64,000 nucleotides of DNA from Alcaligenaceae bacterium (GCA_013416445.1 JACCER010000004.1:178282-242281); one strand, 5' to 3'. Shown: positions 1 to 9,129, counted from the stretch's first letter. Notes: generated from the letters alone by a model not told the origin. Program-made: numbers and translations.

Positions 1-2
1 AC

Positions 3-641
3 ATGGCCGGTGAGTGTCGACACCGCATTGAAACCAGAATATGCGATGTGACCAATTCCGGCCAAGTCCAGAAATTAGTTCAGGAAGTTTTTGATTCCCA
101 TGGGAAGATCGACATCCTGGTCAATAACGTGGGGGCCCCGGTTTCAGGTGGTGCTGTTCGGCTCTCTGAAGATGACTGGCACAAACAACTTGATATCAAT
201 CTTTCATCCGTTTTCATCACGTGCAAACAAGTTCTTCCCGTGATGGAAAAACAAGGGTACGGCGCAATTGTCAACGTCTCTTCGACTTCAGGCATCCGCT
301 GGACTGGCGCTGCCCAAATTGGCTATGCCGCTGCAAAGGCCGGCGTGATCCAGTACGGAAAAGTTGCCGCCGTCGAGTTCGGGAAACAAGGTATTCGCAT
401 TAACACTGTCTTGCCCGGCCAATTGCATACGCCGCTGGTTGATGCGTTTTTAGCAAAGCAGCAAACAAGTGGCGACGTCGAAGCCTTATTGCAAACGCGG
501 CAGAAGCGCATCCCCCTCCCCTTCATGGGCGACGGCACCGACACAGCCAATGCAGTTTTATTTTTGGCTTCAGATGAGGCCCGATTTATCACAGGAACCG
601 AACTGGTCATAGATGGCGGCATGAGCGCCCGCTGCGATTAA
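3..641 (+). CDS. SDR-family dehydrogenase, 5' end outside window
   Basis: C-terminal ~210 residues of a short-chain dehydrogenase/reductase, an NAD(P)H-dependent oxidoreductase of the cytoplasm. Visible are the NNVGAP segment after beta-strand 4, the catalytic Tyr-x-x-x-Lys (GYAAAKAG), the preceding Ser region (VNVSSTSG) and the INTVLPG segment after the active site. The N-terminal nucleotide-binding TGxxxGxG is missing and the family is usually ~250 aa, so the true start lies before base 1 and the ATG at base 3 is internal. The substrate cannot be told. Neighbouring acyl-CoA genes suggest a catabolic role (inference). Confidence 0.85.
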   Translation: MAGECRHRIETRICDVTNSGQVQKLVQEVFDSHGKIDILVNNVGAPVSGGAVRLSEDDWHKQLDINLSSVFITCKQVLPVMEKQGYGAIVNVSSTSGIRWTGAAQIGYAAAKAGVIQYGKVAAVEFGKQGIRINTVLPGQLHTPLVDAFLAKQQTSGDVEALLQTRQKRIPLPFMGDGTDTANAVLFLASDEARFITGTELVIDGGMSARCD

Positions 642-662
642 TTTTAAAAAGGGAATACAAGC

Positions 663-800
663 ATGGCTTTGACGTTGGCAGCCCAACCATCATGGCTTGA
701 TGGCATCAAAAGTCAGCCCAAAATACTGGATAGCATTATTCAAAACACATTAACAATAGCTCAGGTAATGTCAATTGTTCCCACGAGGCGGTCAAAGTAA
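663..800 (+). CDS. small ORF of 45 codons, function unknown
   Basis: An ATG eight bases after a GGGA stretch opens a 45-codon frame beginning MALTLAAQPSW, between the SDR gene (22 bp upstream) and the Bug-protein gene. It has no signal peptide, membrane segment or family motif that I recognise. It could be a small protein, the remnant of a decayed gene, or chance. Confidence 0.25.
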   Translation: MALTLAAQPSWLDGIKSQPKILDSIIQNTLTIAQVMSIVPTRRSK

Positions 801-847
801 GCTAAATAATACCCATTGCATGGGCAACCTCCCCAGACAGGACAACA

Positions 848-1825
848 ATGAGACAAGTAAAACGAGCGGCCAGGAATTTAATTCGTTGCGCGGTTGCTGG
901 CGCGATCATGACATTTGCATGGTCGTCCCATGCAACAGACTTCCCATCTCGGCCGATAACACTGGTCGTTCCATATCCTGCAGGCAGCGCCACAGACAAC
1001 ATAGCAAGGCCTCTGGCGCAAGCGCTTCAAAACAACCTGGGCCAGGCTGTTGTGATCCTGAATCGCGCTGGTGGTCAGGGAACCATAGGTGCCCAGCACG
1101 CGGCACGAAGCGAGCCGGACGGCTATACCTTGTTGTTGGCGTCAAGCTCAATGTTTGCAGGAAACGCCTTATTTAAGAATCTCCCATATGATCCTATAAA
1201 AAGCTTTGAACCCATCTCGGGCATTGCTTCGACATCCATGATGTTTATGGTGAAAAGCGACTCACCCTATAAGTCCATCAAGGATTTGATTGCAGCAGTC
1301 AAGGCCAAGGGCGAACCGGTCAACATCGGCATCGGTGCTGGCAGCGCGCAGGTAGTATTGGCTATGCTCACTGAAGAAACACACGGCAACATTACCCCAA
1401 TAAACTATCGCGGCACCCCACAAGCTTTGACTGATTTGACTGGCGGCCAGATTCCTGTCGCTATCGTTGATATCGGCAATGGCGTAGTGCAAATGAACAG
1501 CGGCCGTTTACGTGCGCTGGCCATTTCCGCAACAAAAAGAAGTAATGCCGCACCCGATGTACCCGTTTTATCCGAATCACTTCCAGGCGCATCACTCGAA
1601 ACCATTATTGCGGTGGTGGGTCCTGCAGGAATTCCGCAACCCATCGTAGAACGCCTAAACAAGGCATTTCTGGAAGTGCTAGATACACCTGAAGTCAAAA
1701 AGGGCTTTGCTGCCGCCACAACCGAAGTGATGCCTGTTCCAACGAGCGGTTTGGTTCAACTATTGAAAACAGATGTGCCGCGCTGGCATGATTTAATTAA
1801 GGCGGCCGGGATTGTGCCGCAGTAA
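848..1825 (+). CDS. Bug-family tripartite tricarboxylate transporter substrate-binding protein
   Basis: A periplasmic solute receptor of the Bug/TctC family (325 aa, usual length ~320), which binds small carboxylates or amides. It has a positively charged start, a hydrophobic signal sequence to about residue 30 (ending near SSHA), then the family's FPSRPITLVVPYPAG strand-loop and the GGQGTIGAQ segment. No TctA/TctB membrane genes lie nearby, as is common for the many orphan Bug proteins of Alcaligenaceae. Adjacent CoA-transferase and hydratase genes suggest it captures a carboxylic acid that is then degraded (inference). Confidence 0.9.
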   Translation: MRQVKRAARNLIRCAVAGAIMTFAWSSHATDFPSRPITLVVPYPAGSATDNIARPLAQALQNNLGQAVVILNRAGGQGTIGAQHAARSEPDGYTLLLASSSMFAGNALFKNLPYDPIKSFEPISGIASTSMMFMVKSDSPYKSIKDLIAAVKAKGEPVNIGIGAGSAQVVLAMLTEETHGNITPINYRGTPQALTDLTGGQIPVAIVDIGNGVVQMNSGRLRALAISATKRSNAAPDVPVLSESLPGASLETIIAVVGPAGIPQPIVERLNKAFLEVLDTPEVKKGFAAATTEVMPVPTSGLVQLLKTDVPRWHDLIKAAGIVPQ

Positions 1826-1888
1826 AGAGACGACGATCGCAGTTCTGTATGCACCAATAAAGCCCTAAGGAATATTGGTGCTACTGCG

Positions 1889-3085
1889 TTAACCTCGCGT
1901 CGTTGCCCATCCATCCGCACTGACCTGGGAAGTGTGCTCACCCAAGCGCGGTGGCGTACGGTCATCGCGCAAGCCTGAACGCGACATGCGGATCGGATTG
2001 CCCAATACACGGGCTGTAGTGCCATCAGCCCGTGGGATGTCCCGCACCATCCCACGAGCCACTACTTGTGGGTTTTCAAACACTTGGGCCATGTCATTGA
2101 CGGGGGCCGCTGGCACTCCAGCTTCAGATAGACGAGCCTCGCACTGAGCCACCGTCAGGCCCGAAAAGGCCGTACGTAGCAGGGGCGCCAGCTGCGCCGA
2201 ATTAGCCAAACGGTCGGCATTATGTACAAAACGCGGATCAGTTGCCAGCTCTTGCAAGCCCATGGCCTTGCAAAACCTGGAAAACTGCATGTCGTTGCCA
2301 ACAATCAGCATCAGATCGCCATCGCTACATCGGAAACTGTCACTGGGGTAAACGGTGCTCAGTTGGTTGCCCAGTCGCTTGGGCACTTTTCCGCTAGCCA
2401 GGTAACTCATACCAATGTTGGTAAGCGCTGCAACCTGAACATCCAGCAAAGACATATCGATATGCTGGCCCAGGCCAGACACATGCCGCTCCTGCAGCGC
2501 CGCCAGTATGCCAACAACCGAATATAACGCAGTCATCTGATCGGCAACCGCTATGCCCGACTTGCGTGGCCCGCCACCAGGCGTATCATCAGCATTGCCA
2601 GTAATGCTCATTAATCCCCCAAGCGCCTGAACGATAGAATCGTATCCGGGGCGCTGGCGATAAGGGCCCGTCTGGCCAAAGCCCGTGATCGAGCAATAGA
2701 TCAAACGCGGATTTATCGTCTGCAGGCTGGTGTAATCCAAGCCGTAGCGGGCGAGCGTATCAACTTTGTAGTTCTCAATCACCACGTCCGCGTCCTGCGC
2801 CAGGCGCGTGATCAGGGCTTGGTCCTGAGGTACAGCAATATTCGCCGTCACCGAGCGTTTGCCACGATTGCAGGTCCAGAAATAGACGGACTCTTCCAGC
2901 GGCGACACTGGCGTCGGCACCATCATGGGTGGCGCCCATTCACGAGTATCGTCGCCCGTCTCCGGGCGCTCGATCTTGATGACATCAGCCCCTAGATCCG
3001 CAAGGAGCTGGGCGGCCATCGGCCCAGCCAATACACGCGACAAGTCCAATACACGCAGCCCCTGCAAGGCCGCAAAGGGAGTCAT
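1889..3085 (-). CDS. CaiB/BaiF family CoA-transferase
   Basis: A class III CoA-transferase (398 aa) that moves CoA between carboxylic acids through an enzyme-bound aspartyl thioester. It has the N-terminal GLRVLDLSRVLAGP segment, the ADVIKIERP strand, and ADQMTALYSVVGILAAL, whose Asp182 lines up with the catalytic Asp of formyl-CoA transferase. I chose the ATG at 3085, which overlaps the stop of the upstream hydratase gene as ATGA and starts at the usual N-terminus; an in-frame start at 3097 would add four residues. Coupling to the hydratase suggests a two-step activation and hydration route. The substrate is unknown. Confidence 0.9.
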   Translation of the reverse strand: MTPFAALQGLRVLDLSRVLAGPMAAQLLADLGADVIKIERPETGDDTREWAPPMMVPTPVSPLEESVYFWTCNRGKRSVTANIAVPQDQALITRLAQDADVVIENYKVDTLARYGLDYTSLQTINPRLIYCSITGFGQTGPYRQRPGYDSIVQALGGLMSITGNADDTPGGGPRKSGIAVADQMTALYSVVGILAALQERHVSGLGQHIDMSLLDVQVAALTNIGMSYLASGKVPKRLGNQLSTVYPSDSFRCSDGDLMLIVGNDMQFSRFCKAMGLQELATDPRFVHNADRLANSAQLAPLLRTAFSGLTVAQCEARLSEAGVPAAPVNDMAQVFENPQVVARGMVRDIPRADGTTARVLGNPIRMSRSGLRDDRTPPRLGEHTSQVSADGWATTRG

Positions 3086-3858
3086 GCTTCGCCCCACTGC
3101 GGCTTACGTTTCTCTGCGAAAGCGCCCAGGCCTTCAGCACAATCGGAAGTACCAAACACAGTAGATATCAGATCGACCGCGCTGGCGGCACCCAGCCGAT
3201 AACCATTATCTGTGGCGCGGCTAAACGTGGCTTTGCCCAGGCGCATGAGTTCTGAGGATTTACCGGCAAAAGTCGCAGCAAGCTTACGTGCACACTCAAG
3301 CACCTCTGCCTCCGGAGCACTACGGCTGACCAGGCCCAGCGCCATGGCTTCCTGCGTATCAAATACGCGCCCCGTGAACAACAGGTCAAATGTACGATAC
3401 CGGCCAATGATCCGTGGCAAATGGTAATAGTGGATCGAGGGCAGCAGGCCAATCTCCATCTCAGGGTAGCCAAAGCTGGCATCGTCGGCTGCTACTATCA
3501 TGTCGCAGGTAATTGCGATAGACATGCCGCCACCGCGGACTGCGCCAGTGATCGCCGCAATAACCGGCTTAGGCAAGCTGGCTTGCAGCTCGGAAAGTTG
3601 AACATACAGCTTGTTGACGATGCTGTGTACTTCGGCAGGTGAACGGGTACGGAAACTCTTCAGATCCAGACCACCACAAAAACGGCCTGGCACAGCGCTG
3701 CCAATGATAATCGCACGAACATTTGTGTCATCGCCAGCCTGCTTGAGGCGTGCCATCAGTGTGTCCAGCATCTCGTCGGTGATGCCATTGACTGGTGGAT
3801 TATCCAGCAGGATCTCAGCGACGCTGTCTCGGACGTTGTATTGAATCATATTGCTCAC
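3082..3858 (-). CDS. enoyl-CoA hydratase/isomerase family protein
   Basis: A crotonase-fold enzyme (258 aa). The oxyanion-hole segments are visible: the RFCGGLDLKSF loop and GAVRGGGMSIAITCD, followed by PEMEIGLLPS, which carries the acidic residue often used in catalysis. It is the first gene of a two-gene minus-strand unit with the CoA-transferase (4-bp overlap) and is transcribed away from the LysR gene 94 bp beyond its start. Its reaction could be hydration, isomerisation or hydrolysis of an acyl-CoA; the sequence does not decide which. Confidence 0.88.
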   Translation of the reverse strand: MSNMIQYNVRDSVAEILLDNPPVNGITDEMLDTLMARLKQAGDDTNVRAIIIGSAVPGRFCGGLDLKSFRTRSPAEVHSIVNKLYVQLSELQASLPKPVIAAITGAVRGGGMSIAITCDMIVAADDASFGYPEMEIGLLPSIHYYHLPRIIGRYRTFDLLFTGRVFDTQEAMALGLVSRSAPEAEVLECARKLAATFAGKSSELMRLGKATFSRATDNGYRLGAASAVDLISTVFGTSDCAEGLGAFAEKRKPQWGEA

Positions 3859-3952
3859 AGCACACTCCCTAGTTTATGTTAGTGCCAATGTTAAGATTGC
3901 AGCAGGATAGCGACAAGTCAAATAATCTGAACGACTCTTCAGCAGGCCATTC

Positions 3953-4867
3953 ATGAAGCTTAATTTCAAGACACTCTCCACGTTCCTTGCGGTCGCGGAG
4001 AATGCCAGCTTTCGTAAGGCCGCAAGTCAAATCCACCTCTCGATACCAGCCGTCAGCATGCAAATCAAGCAAATGGAAGAGCGCCTTGGGGTCGCCCTGT
4101 TTCAGCGAACCACGCGCAAGGTCGTACTGACCCAAGAGGGGGAGCAACTTCTAATCAGTACGCGTAAGGCAATGGCTGAAATTAGAGGCGCGCTGGCACA
4201 CATCCAGCAAGTTGCTGACATCCAGCAAGGGCATTTATCCTTCGCCTGTGTGCCCACCGTCGCCGGCACCCGTTTGCCGGCGCTACTGATGCAATTTGCA
4301 TCTGATTTCCCCGGTATCACCATACAAGTACGCGAGGTGTCGCAGCCGGAACTACTGAACGCTGTGCGTCGGCGCGAAGTTGATTTCGGCATAGGCCCAG
4401 AGCCTGATCACATGGAAGAATTCGAATGTCAGTTACTGTTCAAGGATAGCTACGTCGCAGTTGTACCGGAAAGCCACCATGCTGCTGCGAAAACATCGAT
4501 CTCGATGCAGGAATTATCCAAGATGCGCGTGCTGTCCTTGGGCGCATCACAGTTTCAGGGACACATACAGGCTACCTTAGAAAAGGAAGGCCTCTCGCTA
4601 GATCCAAGCTATGAGTTCACCCATGTGAACACAGTAATCGCCATGATCGAGGCGGGATTGGGTGTTGGCATCTTGCCAGGCGTAGCTGCACCGCAGAGCG
4701 CATCGCTGAAAGTTTTGCGTATTGTGCCGCCAACAATGGCGCGCGATATTGCAGCCATTAAAATCCGAGGCCATTCCTTATCTCCCGCAGCGGCGCGATT
4801 CGTGACCATGTGCGAAGAATTGATGCCACCAAGCAGTACTAACCCAGAGCGCATGGCACTAACTTAA
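3953..4867 (+). CDS. LysR-family transcriptional regulator
   Basis: 304 aa with the usual LysR plan: a winged helix-turn-helix at about residues 5-60 (FLAVAENASFRKAASQIHLS) and an effector-binding domain from about residue 90, including the VAVVPESH and GLGVGILPG segments. It is divergent from the hydratase/CoA-transferase pair, the classic arrangement for a LysR activator of the facing operon. The 94-bp gap probably holds its operator. The inducer is unknown. Confidence 0.92.
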   Translation: MKLNFKTLSTFLAVAENASFRKAASQIHLSIPAVSMQIKQMEERLGVALFQRTTRKVVLTQEGEQLLISTRKAMAEIRGALAHIQQVADIQQGHLSFACVPTVAGTRLPALLMQFASDFPGITIQVREVSQPELLNAVRRREVDFGIGPEPDHMEEFECQLLFKDSYVAVVPESHHAAAKTSISMQELSKMRVLSLGASQFQGHIQATLEKEGLSLDPSYEFTHVNTVIAMIEAGLGVGILPGVAAPQSASLKVLRIVPPTMARDIAAIKIRGHSLSPAAARFVTMCEELMPPSSTNPERMALT

Positions 4868-4951
4868 GGTTTTCGTAGCGCGGAGTAGGCGTAATCCGAC
4901 AAAAAACCGGCATCAAAAGAAATTTGGTTCAAAACCCACCACCGTAGCGGC

Positions 4952-5971
4952 TTAATCGCCAAAAACCTCATCCAGTGTTGTCGCATCCAAAAGATTCAAC
5001 GACCACGTTTCCCGTTGGGCAGGGGTGGCTATCTGGATACGTTGCAGGAATCTTTCGGGCAGTGGCCCGAACTTACGGATAAGTTGACGCAGGAGCAATC
5101 CGGTTTCACCCTTCGCTTCACCCCTAGCCTCGCCTCTCGCTTCACCCCTTGCTTCACTTCGACGTTCTATGCTGGTTACATATGCCACGCTGTTCTCCTG
5201 TTCCATTTGCGCCACGGCCTGTTCAAAATCAGCGTCCAGTTCTTCAGGCAGGGCCATCATCCAATCGATAAGGCGCAGCACCTGCACCACATCTTGTTCA
5301 GTGTATTGATACCGGTACATTAATCGCGTAATTTGCGTTTTGGATGCCAGCCGCTGCATGCCTTGCCCACGGGTTTTCTGCGCGCTTAATTGCGCCATGA
5401 CTACCAGGGCAAAAGGGTTGCTTGCGGCTTGCTGTTCTAGCTGGCTCCAACACGCCAGCCAGTTGGCTAAGTGTACGACAGGAAAGCGAAAATGCACACT
5501 GGTGCTGGCTGCGCTGCCCTCGGAGTACACCAGGTGCGTGCCCGACCCTGTGCTTTGCGTGAGCACCCCCAGGCTATGGATAGTTATGGGCTGTCTTGCG
5601 CCCGTTTTGCCTATTATTCTTTTCAGGAAGTTATCGCGAATGCGATAGGAATATTCATACATCCGTTCGCTGAATTCAGCCAGCGATACCGCGCTAATCA
5701 CCCCGCCCTGGATTTCGATATGGATAAGAAGATATAGCAGCTTACGGCTTTTGCTGTGCACCCGGACCAGCTTATCGACGTAGCGCCGGCCGTTGCCCCC
5801 GCCTCGACGCAAAGCCTGCAGTTCCTTATCAAGGAATACTGGCGGGTGACGCCAGTCTATTTGCTGATGCAACCACGGGGCAAGCAACTGCAAAAAGCCT
5901 TCGAAGTAAAAGCTTAACGCGTCTTTCCAGGGGCTATCAAAATCGGCGGGCGGGGTAGCGGCTGCAGCCAT
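4952..5971 (-). CDS. DUF4351 / Rpn-like (PD-(D/E)XK nuclease-related) protein
   Basis: Resembles the large family annotated as Rpn recombination-promoting nuclease or putative transposase with a C-terminal DUF4351. The N-terminal half has the DSPWKDALSFYF opening and HIEIQG, matching the family's nuclease-core E-x-Q motif. The C-terminus (LIRKFGPLPERFLQRI to LDEVFGD) matches DUF4351. A short in-frame repeat (RGEA units, near 5100-5160) links them. I chose the ATG at 5971 because AAGGA lies 10 bases upstream; 6001 is possible. The open frame beyond these starts is low-complexity and unlike the family. Confidence 0.75.
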   Translation of the reverse strand: MAAAATPPADFDSPWKDALSFYFEGFLQLLAPWLHQQIDWRHPPVFLDKELQALRRGGGNGRRYVDKLVRVHSKSRKLLYLLIHIEIQGGVISAVSLAEFSERMYEYSYRIRDNFLKRIIGKTGARQPITIHSLGVLTQSTGSGTHLVYSEGSAASTSVHFRFPVVHLANWLACWSQLEQQAASNPFALVVMAQLSAQKTRGQGMQRLASKTQITRLMYRYQYTEQDVVQVLRLIDWMMALPEELDADFEQAVAQMEQENSVAYVTSIERRSEARGEARGEARGEAKGETGLLLRQLIRKFGPLPERFLQRIQIATPAQRETWSLNLLDATTLDEVFGD

Positions 5972-6268
5972 GGGCGGGGCGTCCTTAACAAAGCCAAGCA
6001 TGAAAGGCTTACTGTAAGGATTGCCCCTGTTGAGGAATAGCTGGTGTGCAAGGGAATGTCTGTTGTGGGAAATACGTGCTGTAATGGGGGTCAAATTATG
6101 CTTGCTGCTTGACTCAAACATGCATTTCCACGATGATGCTGTCCAGCGCCATTGCGGAGGCGCACATGCTCTAGCCTGGTAAAGCACAGCACCGCAGTTT
6201 TCAACGAATTCACGGCTAAATCGTGGCCGACCTGTTACTAGAGCGCATGCCGGCCAGGAGATACGGCC

Positions 6269-7090
6269 ATGCACCAATCACACTCAACTGCTTCGCTATT
6301 GATGTTCAAAGCCGAAGCAAAGCGCCTACAGCAATCCGCGCTCAACAAATGCCCATCCGCACTTGACCGCTTGGCAAAGGCAGGTTTCCACTGCTGCTCG
6401 GGAGTCAAGCACACGGCATGCCTCAAAACCATAGCCAAAGAATATGGGTATGACTCCTTCCAGGAGATTGCCTACTTCGAGAAGCTGTTCCTTAAATTCG
6501 CACGGGCTAATTTCGCAAACGGAAGCTGGCGTACGGATTACAACCGCCCTTGGAGCCTCAAGCTATTCCAAAAACAATATGCAGCTATCTGCGAGGCAGC
6601 AGTAAAGAAGATACCTCTGGCGAAAGCTGCTAGAACAAAAGACGTCGATTTCCAGGGCTTCCAATTCAGTGACTTGCTTTACAGCAGGCTCCGCGCTGAA
6701 CTTAAGGCTTTGCCTCCGTTCGACTTTAGCGAACTGGACGCTTGCGGCAGCTATATCGGAGGCTCTTGGGCAAATAACGCAATTTCATTCGAGAAAGCGA
6801 AACTTGCCCAAGCCAGATTTTTTCACCTGTATGCGGATCCAGCAATGGCTCCCGGCATGACTGTCTATCGCGGCAACTTCTGCAAGGCAGACCTGCGCGA
6901 AGCGGATCTTAGATGTGCCTATTTGCGGGGCTCAGATTTTCTTGGCGCTAACTTGGATGCTGCGGACTTTCGTGGAGCAAATATTTTCGAATGCCGGTTT
7001 ACGGGGGCCAAAGGTACATTCCTGGCTGGCGGGGAAAACGACAACGAAACATGGGTCGTCTATCCAGCGGGGCGTTACACGGCTGATTAG
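6269..7090 (+). CDS. pentapeptide-repeat protein with unknown N-terminal domain
   Basis: 273 aa. From about residue 209 there is a run of A(D/N)Lxx-type pentapeptides (ADLREADLRCAYLRGSDF and onward through RGANIFE), which fold as a right-handed beta helix. The first ~200 residues are rich in Lys and Ala and contain three Cys residues; I do not recognise them. The gene diverges from the DUF4351 gene and precedes a toxin-antitoxin pair, so this is an accessory patch. No function is assigned. Confidence 0.7.
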   Translation: MHQSHSTASLLMFKAEAKRLQQSALNKCPSALDRLAKAGFHCCSGVKHTACLKTIAKEYGYDSFQEIAYFEKLFLKFARANFANGSWRTDYNRPWSLKLFQKQYAAICEAAVKKIPLAKAARTKDVDFQGFQFSDLLYSRLRAELKALPPFDFSELDACGSYIGGSWANNAISFEKAKLAQARFFHLYADPAMAPGMTVYRGNFCKADLREADLRCAYLRGSDFLGANLDAADFRGANIFECRFTGAKGTFLAGGENDNETWVVYPAGRYTAD

Positions 7091-7150
7091 CAGGACAACC
7101 CTGTTTTGGTTCAGGGAAACAGGTTATGGCTGGGCGGGGTTTGATGCTGG

Positions 7151-7228
7151 TGTCGGATTACGCCACTTACAAGTGGTAGTGGCGTTGTTCGTTGGATTAC
7201 GCGCCTGACGGCGCTAATCCGACCTACG
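7151..7228. repeat. REP-like palindrome (with a partial second copy)
   Basis: GGATTACGCGCC and its inverted partner GGCGCTAATCC (7194-7220) form a hairpin with a 4-nt loop, followed by GACCTACG. A related arm, TGTCGGATTACGCC, begins at 7151 and has its own hairpin (CGCCAC...GTGGCG). The same palindrome recurs at 9097, 47064 and 53662, with degenerate forms elsewhere. It lies between the pentapeptide gene and the antitoxin gene. Confidence 0.75.
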
Positions 7229-7305
7229 AATCTATAAAATACGAGCTGATCGGTTATAATGGCCTGATATGCAAATTCAACATACGATAAGCTTGGGGGA
7301 CTAGT

Positions 7306-7476
7306 GTGGACAAGCTGAGTCTTGAAGTAAAGAAGGCGTATTTCGCTAAACACCGACAGTCCAATTACGCAGCCAGCCTTCGCCTGGAAGGCTTCAAAAC
7401 CTCGACGAACGGCACAGACCGGCCACAGCCCACCAGCCAGGCCGCATTGGAAGCCATTCGCCAGTTCAAAACTTGA
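7306..7476 (+). CDS. YhfG-type antitoxin of the Fic protein
   Basis: A 56-codon GTG-start gene with GGGGGA five bases upstream. The protein (VDKLSLEVKKAYFAKHRQSN, then YAASLRLEGF) has the inhibitory-helix signature (S/T)xxxE(G/N) as SLRLEG at residues 24-29. In class I Fic modules the Glu of this motif blocks ATP gamma-phosphate binding by the partner Fic protein. The stop overlaps the fic start (TTGA), so the two are translationally coupled. The layout matches E. coli yhfG-fic. Confidence 0.82.
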   Translation: MDKLSLEVKKAYFAKHRQSNYAASLRLEGFKTSTNGTDRPQPTSQAALEAIRQFKT

Positions 7477-8096
7477 GCCTCGACAAATACGGCGTAAAAC
7501 AGGATCCGGATTGTTATCCGGGAACCGATGTTCTGAAAAACCGCTTTGGTCTGCGCAACGACGCCGACCTTAACGAGGTCGAGCACTATTTTTCCGATAA
7601 AGCCGCTCAGAAACTGGACTTTCACGAGCCGCCTTACGGCTTGGACACCCTCAGGTATATACACCACAGCCTGTTTTCCGATATCTATGATTGGGCTGGT
7701 GAAATCCGGACCGTAAAAATCAGCAAGGGGAACACACAGTTTTGTATCCCCAACCGCATAGAGCCAGAAGCGATAAAAGAATTCCATAAACTGGCTGACG
7801 CCAACTGGCTTGAAGGCTATTCGCGCGACGTGTTGGTTGGCGCTGTTGCCAAGGCCTATGGAACCCTAAACGTTATACATCCCTTTCGCGAAGGCAATGG
7901 CCGCGCCCAGCGTATTCTGTTCGAATGGCTGATCATTAATGTCGGCTATGGAATCAGTTGGTGGAAAGTCGACCGCGACGAATGGATACTTGCCAATATT
8001 GCCTCTTTTTATGGCGATGACAGTCACTTGACCGAGGTTTTCAATCGCTGTATTGGCCTGCCTATCCCTATAGCAACTAAGCCTGGTACTTTGTAG
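7473..8096 (+). CDS. fic: Fic-domain AMP-transferase (class I toxin)
   Basis: 207 aa. It has the full active-site motif HPFREGNGRAQR (residues 136-147): His136 is the general base and the GNGR loop binds ATP phosphates. The IYDWAGEIRTVKISKGNTQF segment is the upstream flap that aligns the target. The family transfers AMP to a hydroxyl of a target protein. The start is TTG inside the antitoxin stop overlap; no Shine-Dalgarno is seen, so translation likely depends on the antitoxin. The N-terminus (LDKYG...YPG) lines up with E. coli Fic. The target is unknown. Confidence 0.92.
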   Translation: MSLDKYGVKQDPDCYPGTDVLKNRFGLRNDADLNEVEHYFSDKAAQKLDFHEPPYGLDTLRYIHHSLFSDIYDWAGEIRTVKISKGNTQFCIPNRIEPEAIKEFHKLADANWLEGYSRDVLVGAVAKAYGTLNVIHPFREGNGRAQRILFEWLIINVGYGISWWKVDRDEWILANIASFYGDDSHLTEVFNRCIGLPIPIATKPGTL

Positions 8097-8217
8097 GTCG
8101 AATCAAAATACACTGAGCCTGTTCGCTAAACTGACCAAAAGCCCAGCAAAAATTACCTATCTCAAGAAAATCAGGCACAATTGCTACAACACTTATAACC
8201 CCTGACAAGGAGACATC

Positions 8218-9033
8218 TTGAACAACATTGCCAAAGAATGGGAAACCATCAAGTTTTCCGTGGTGGACCATGTAGCCACCCTTACCTTGAATCGTCCTGA
8301 AAAAAAGAATGCGCTTAATGCCACCATGCGCCAGGAACTGGCTGATGTCGTGTCAGCCATCCGCCGTGACAGGCAAATCAAGGTGCTCGTCCTGGATGGA
8401 GCCGGGGGCTCATTTTGCGCGGGCGGCGATATCAGCACCATGAACGCCGACGCCAGCGCCGAACTATCCAGGGAACGCATGGCCAGCCTGCACGGTGTTA
8501 TCAGCGACTTGCTCACGCTAGATAGGCCGGTAATCGCCGTGGTGGACGGCCCTGCTTACGGCGCAGGCGTTGGCTTCGCGTTGGCTGCCGATCTGATTCT
8601 GGCATCCCCACGCGCACGCTTTTGCCTTTCCTTTCTTAAATTGGGCATCGTGCCCGACTGTGGCATTTTCTATACCCTCCCCAGAATCGTTGGCCTGCAA
8701 CGCGCAAAAGAACTTGCGTTCTCGACACGAGAGTTCGACGCCGAAGAAGCCAAGTCCATGGGCATGGTGTTTGAAATACAGCCCGAAGAACATATCAGGC
8801 AACGAGCCCAAGAGCTGGCACTGAGCATGAGTCAACTGCCTCTGACCGCATTAAGCATTACCAAGAAAGCACTCAATGCATCACTAAACAGTGATCTGAA
8901 CACCATGCTTGAAATAGAAGCGACAGGGCAAGGGGTAGCGCGCTCTACCGAGTTCCACAAAACTGCCGTAGCACAGTTCACAGAGAAAAAGCCACCGTTA
9001 TATCAGTGGGTTAAATCCAAACACAGCCTTTAA
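8218..9033 (+). CDS. enoyl-CoA hydratase/isomerase family protein
   Basis: Crotonase-fold protein (271 aa) starting at TTG with AAGGAG six bases upstream. Motifs: ATLTLNRPEKKNALN, the GSFCAGGDIS oxyanion loop, and VDGPAYGAGVGFALAADLIL. The following segment reads LKLGIVPDCG, typical of 2-(1,2-epoxycyclohexenyl)acetyl-CoA isomerase-like members as well as hydratases. It is distinct from the hydratase at 3082-3858. It is a single gene converging on the cytochrome gene. Confidence 0.87.
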   Translation: MNNIAKEWETIKFSVVDHVATLTLNRPEKKNALNATMRQELADVVSAIRRDRQIKVLVLDGAGGSFCAGGDISTMNADASAELSRERMASLHGVISDLLTLDRPVIAVVDGPAYGAGVGFALAADLILASPRARFCLSFLKLGIVPDCGIFYTLPRIVGLQRAKELAFSTREFDAEEAKSMGMVFEIQPEEHIRQRAQELALSMSQLPLTALSITKKALNASLNSDLNTMLEIEATGQGVARSTEFHKTAVAQFTEKKPPLYQWVKSKHSL

Positions 9034-9096
9034 GAAACCAGGCTTAATCTAGTGGTTTAACCTTAACGCAGCAGCGGCTGGCAATAGCCGCGTTTT

Positions 9097-9129
9097 GTCG
9101 GATTACGCGCCTGGCGGCGCTAATCCGAC
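9097..9129. repeat. REP-like palindrome
   Basis: GTCGGATTACGCGCC and GGCGCTAATCCGAC are inverted around TGGC. The right side continues as CTACGAAAACCTTAAG, a flank shared in inverted form with the repeats near 4865 and 47050. It lies between the convergent hydratase and cytochrome genes, where it could also act as a bidirectional terminator-like hairpin. Confidence 0.8.

Noticed and set aside
4952..6277. Extending the DUF4351 gene to 6277
   Set aside because: The added ~100 residues are unlike the family and would overlap the start of the divergent pentapeptide gene.
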